A stretch of DNA of 30,000 bases from Mesostigma viride. Its lineage: Eukaryota > Streptophyta > Mesostigmatophyceae > Mesostigmatales > Mesostigmataceae. This document shows positions 26,555 to 30,000 of the stretch, one piece after another (position 1 is the first letter of the stretch; each line of letters starts with the position of its first letter). The stretch lies in the NCBI GenBank assembly GCA_009746045.1, contig RPFO01000026.1:4851649-4881648 (forward strand). The letters are read 5' to 3'. Below the pieces are notes generated by a model. The model was not told the origin of the DNA and did no database searches. It saw only the letters and a list, made by a program, of their open reading frames with translations. The translations under genes and the position numbers were made by a program.

Positions 26555-27072
26555 CGCACCGGGTCAAGTCACGAATCCAGGGGCCACGCCCACTGGCCTT
26601 GTCAGCTGGGTTGTGGTCGGTAGCCACCCAGACCCAGTGGCTCTGCATGTCACCAGCCAGTGACAGAGCGCAGGAGCGCCGAACCAGCTGGTTGAGGCGG
26701 TAGGAAGACGAACGACCCCTGACAGACGCCCCCAGCACAGCACTAGAGTCCACAAGCCGGACGACTCGCTTACTTCGACACGCCTTGGTCCGGCACGACC
26801 ACTCGACCCCCTGCATCGCAGCAATCGCCTTCTTGACGTTGATGTGGTTAGGCTGCCCCCGCCACCTTTTGGACAGTGCCGTACGCCAGTGGCCACCGCC
26901 CAGCAGGCTAGTCCCCCTCCATGCGCTCTAGGTCCCAGTCCTCACCAGACGTTAAGGATGTCAACCGCCACCCCTGCGCTTCGCGCTGGGTTGCCAGCCG
27001 GGCACAATCGGCCCCACGCAGGTCCCTGTAGACCACCCCACCGCCGGAGCTGCTCGCGTCACTAGCGACGAC
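26505..27072 (-). pseudogene. RNase H domain of DIRS-type element
   Basis: VVASDASSSGGGVVY (about 27072) holds the first catalytic Asp. After a frame change, VVRLVDSSAVLGASVRGRSS holds a later Asp, and HWVWVATDHNPADKASG carries the N-P-A-D motif that ends RNase H in these elements. The domain would cut the RNA strand of RNA-DNA hybrids. The frame closes with GDVHPNPG (26532-26555) shortly before the recombinase frame begins. Confidence 0.75.
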
Positions 27073-27992
27073 CCGGTCAGAAAGGGGCCCCGCCCTGGCA
27101 GTCTTTAAAAAGAGGGCAAGGTCGATCGCCGCCTGAAGCTCCCGATGGGCCCCCTCAGGGAGCCGCCAGCGGCGCCCAGGCAGGGAGGCGTTCATGGCTG
27201 CTAGCAGCTGATACGTCTCCGACCACACGGAGAGCATGGGGCGGCAAAGTAGATGCATCCACACCCACTTCCCAAGCACACAACTAAGTTCGCGGTGGTA
27301 TGTACATCCGCGATCCAAGATTCTATGAGTAGCGGCCATAGCCGCCACCACACGCTCAGAAACAGGCACCACGCCATCATCCCGTTGGTGAATGACACCC
27401 ACCACCTGCACAACAGTCTGTCCAGTTTTCGTCCGTACCACCTCGTCAGACTTCTGCACCAGCCCAACAGCGGCGTAGGCAGCCTGAACACGATCTAGCT
27501 GCTGATTCACTCCATCCACCAAAGCACAGTGGGTGAAATGTCCAGGTCATCGATCGTCACAGCATGCATACCTTCCAGATCCTGCCGAGATTCGAAGCAG
27601 GGGGGAGGCGCCAGCGGCAAAGCAGGGTCCTCCTCCGGCCGGAGCCTGATGGTCTGCCCCGCCTCGTCAGCATCTGCCACCAAAATCAGCGCTGACATCG
27701 ATGCTGACGCCCCGACTAGCCTTCAGCGAGGGCTTGGGGCCACATTGGTACACCATGAACTGGAGCACGCACTGGGCCACTGCGACGACCAGTTTGTTCC
27801 CCATTTGCCAGCACAACATCCACGGCCACACCTTCCGATGCGGCCCACCAAGGCCCACAAGTCTGACCACACCGGCATCCATGCACAGTACCGAATCCAA
27901 GTGGGCAGGCGGAGTCTGGTGTAGTAGGAATCCAAGTCAGATACGCCCCCCAAAACATCCTCCCCAGCGCGCGTGGGCAGGTTGCAAATCAC
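27072..27992 (-). pseudogene. Reverse transcriptase domain of DIRS-type element
   Basis: The conserved blocks are spread over three frames. SDLDSYYTRLRLP (about 27935) resembles the first catalytic-Asp motif. MLCWQMGNKLVVAVAQ and VLQFMVYQCG (about 27825-27740) fit the MG...Q motif of this group. HAVTIDDLDISPTV carries the IDD catalytic pair (27546-27557). After a frame change at about 27520, VNQQLDRVQAAYAAVGLVQK and VVQVVGVIHQ continue into the thumb/connection. No single frame spans the domain, so it is broken here by mutation or sequence error. Confidence 0.65.
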
Positions 27993-27999
27993 GCCAAGG

Positions 28000-29775
28000 C
28001 GTGGTTAAAAAGGGGACATAGGATCTGGTATTGGCATGTTGCCATGACAGATGTCCATGATTAGCCCGGTATCCAGCCATCGGGCATTTCGACCCCCAAA
28101 GTGCCGTTTACCACAGGCGGCTTCTCCTCGGCTTCTCCTAAAATACTCCACCCAAAATCCCCCGCTCCACACACACTGTGCAAACACACGCGAACTCCTC
28201 CATGCTACAACTGCGCAAGATCCGCATCCACTTCTGCAATATCTGCTCAGCTGGGCTCAGCGTCCGCACCATTATCCACTCATAATTCAAAATCGCTCCC
28301 CATGAGGGGGGGGTTCAGGTCCACTTGGCCGCCTTCCTCTGGACCAGGCAAAGCCAAGGGTGCGGCTACTAACGGTTCGTAAGCGGCTCCTTCAGTAAAT
28401 TCACCCCCATCCACTACAGATCCTACCATTGCCGCTACGGAACCACTGTGTTCCAGCGGACATAGGATCTGCAAGCATCATCGATCCCATCTAGGGCCGC
28501 CTGCTGCAGTAAACAGTGGCCCGGGCACATGGGCAGACACGTCAGCAGGTGGGTCTCTCCCCCCCACCCGGACCCCATCCAGTTTAATGCCCTAACCGCT
28601 TGACAGGCTAGCGTGTGCGCATTCAACGCTCAACGCACCCTATCGCGCCTACGGCCTGAGCATACCTGCTGCCACCCGCCACCTCAAGCTGGAAGCGGCG
28701 CTGGAAGAGTCAGTGGGAGAGGGCACCCCTCCCTTACTGGCTGTTGTTGGAGGGGCCGCCCTGCCCCTTCTTGCCGGGGCCCTGCTCCAGCTTGTGCTGA
28801 AGCTTCCCCATGCTCATCGAGCCGCGTACCGCCGGAGACGCCTGCATTGCTCCACCCTCCTGGAAAGGCAGCATTGCCGACCGAGTACCCTTCCAGCCTG
28901 CTAACTCCACATCCACCAGCTGGCAGGCAGTGATCAGTTTCGACAGATACTCTGCTGCTGCCAGCTCCTGGATGACTTCTAACGGTGGCGTGGCCCAGTA
29001 GCCAAACTCTGTGACCATCGTGTCCATGCAGGATGCCAGCCATCTGCAAGGCGAGCATTCGGCGCTCTCCACCTGCCAGCCCGCTGCCCTACATATGCTG
29101 ACAGCATTAGGGGCGCCCGGATGGACTCACCCCCCACGCTCTCTGCCTAGTCCAGCATCCCCGGCGGCACTGCATCCAGCATGTTGCTCAGCAGGACTTC
29201 TAGTGCGTTCCCGCAAAGCGCCACCCCCTTTGTGTGAGCTCACAGGACTCGCCGACGGCGCAGGGCTCGCTGCTGGTGGAGCTTTTCACTGCTCCAGCAA
29301 CTTGGCCATTGCAGCCAGCAACTGCCCTATATCTCCGTCAGTGGGGCCAGTGCCTGGCCGGGATGACATTCCGCCCACTGGCGTCGCGTAGCCCGTCGAG
29401 GTTACTGTACCATCAACAGGGCCATGTCCCGGTCTAGGTCCGCCACAGCTGGGTCCGCTCCACCCCGGACGCTATCCTCCTCCCCATTGTCGTCCCCACC
29501 TTGCCTCGCCCCGGCCCCGCTCCCGCCCGCCAGAAGGGGAACATGCCCCCTGTTAGCACACCATCTGCTGCCGGGGGAGGATCCGCCTCGCCAATGACCT
29601 CCCCCAGCTGCTCTGCAATCAAGGCCGCCAGATCCTCCTCCCCATCCCAGTCAATGGTAAGCCCCCGCACTTCCAAAGACGTCCTGAAATTCTTGGCCCG
29701 TCCATGCTTGAGTAGCTTGACCCTGTCTAGCCGATGGTCTGCCCCCAAGATCGCCCAAACTGCCACGGCAGCCAC
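28000..29775 (-). pseudogene. Gag-like region of DIRS-type element
   Basis: Upstream of the RT, several minus-strand frames look coding but match nothing I can name. 29775-29434 (MAAVAVWAILGADHRLDRVK, acidic middle with EEDLAALIAEQLGE) may be the start. 29072-28684 includes EYLSKLITACQLVDVE and a Gln/Lys/Gly-rich end. 28626-28435 includes HTLACQAVRALNWMGSGWGG. Position and composition fit a gag polyprotein. No zinc knuckle is evident. Frame changes separate the parts. Confidence 0.4.
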
Positions 29776-29896
29776 CTTTGGCGCACATTTACAGAGCTTT
29801 TGATCGTTTTATCTCTGACTTGCGGAAGTCCCAAAGGGGGAGGGGCGGCGGCGGAAGGCAGTCCAACTAGTAGTGAGGGGGGGGTAGTGTGGACCA

Positions 29897-29950
29897 GGGG
29901 TGGCGTGGCGCCACTGGCCTTTTGGCCAGTGGGATGGCGCGCGCCACCCC
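29897..29950. repeat. Strong 54-bp hairpin near right edge
   Basis: Inner arms CCACTGGCC and GGCCAGTGG close a TTTT loop (29911-29932). Outer arms GGGGTGGCG (29897-29905) and CGCCACCCC (29942-29950) also pair, with a small internal loop. It lies upstream of the first gag-like ATG of the DIRS-type element, in its presumed leader or terminal repeat. Confidence 0.85.
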
Positions 29951-30000
29951 AGGTCGGTCCGGCTACTTAGGGTTGTGGCTGCGCAACAGCCGGGACTTTT

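Larger units (their letters stand above)
25666..29999 (-). mobile_element. DIRS-type (tyrosine recombinase) retroelement, broken
   Basis: Minus-strand order: gag-like frames (about 29775-28000), reverse transcriptase (about 27990-27080), RNase H (about 27072-26560), tyrosine recombinase (about 26554-25666). RT plus RNase H plus a tyrosine recombinase, without integrase or protease, defines the DIRS/Ngaro-like order. At least four frame changes separate the conserved blocks. The 5' end is close to or beyond the right edge of the window. Terminal repeats of the split or inverted type were sought at both sides and not identified. Confidence 0.8.

Noticed and set aside
1-29999. tRNA, rRNA, CRISPR arrays, bacterial promoters or operons
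   Set aside because: Nothing resembling them was seen; gene structure and elements are eukaryotic.

Overview
The window is nuclear DNA of a eukaryote, and most of its length is transposable elements. A chlorophyte or related green alga is the best guess. The evidence is a multi-exon secreted protein of the Root_cap (VWD-like) family that carries an RRHLLQ motif of the kind common in green-algal extracellular proteins, GT-AG introns packed with microsatellites, and a mix of chromovirus, LINE and DIRS-type retroelements. I cannot name a species.

Layout. 1-3228: CpG-rich sequence with no recognisable gene and a composition unlike the rest. 3229-4498: a truncated, inverted copy of a Ty3/gypsy element (one LTR plus about 700 bp of leader). 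4499-5024: the 3' end of a LINE, with a (TTAA)n tail, plus a short spacer. 5025-15821: a complete 10.8 kb Ty3/gypsy chromovirus with a 5-bp target duplication (TCTAG) and two LTRs that differ only by three 1-bp indels. 16213-16911: a 5'-truncated LINE with a 12-bp target duplication. 17142-17600: an unidentified minus-strand ORF with one stop. 17601-19080: nothing recognised. 19081-24902: a minus-strand gene whose visible exons are three phase 1-1 cysteine-module exons and two Root_cap exons. 25666 to the right edge: a frame-broken DIRS-type (tyrosine recombinase) retroelement on the minus strand.

The chromovirus is the most unusual object. Besides gag, protease, RT, RNase H, integrase and a C-terminal chromodomain, it has an RGG-rich ORF that starts inside the 5' LTR and reads through the primer-binding site. 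It also has a small ORF resembling the caulimovirus viroplasmin / RNase HI hybrid-binding domain between the leader and gag. About 2.3 kb of unidentified Pro/Ala-rich accessory ORF lies between integrase and the 3' LTR. An exact 13-nt copy of its polypurine tract sits at the RNase H-integrase boundary.

Most frame changes in the chromovirus go in the direction expected from missing single bases, and its LTRs differ only by indels. Many 'breaks' may therefore be consensus errors of a long-read assembly rather than decay. The DIRS-type element has shifts in both directions and a substituted catalytic Arg, so it looks more degraded.
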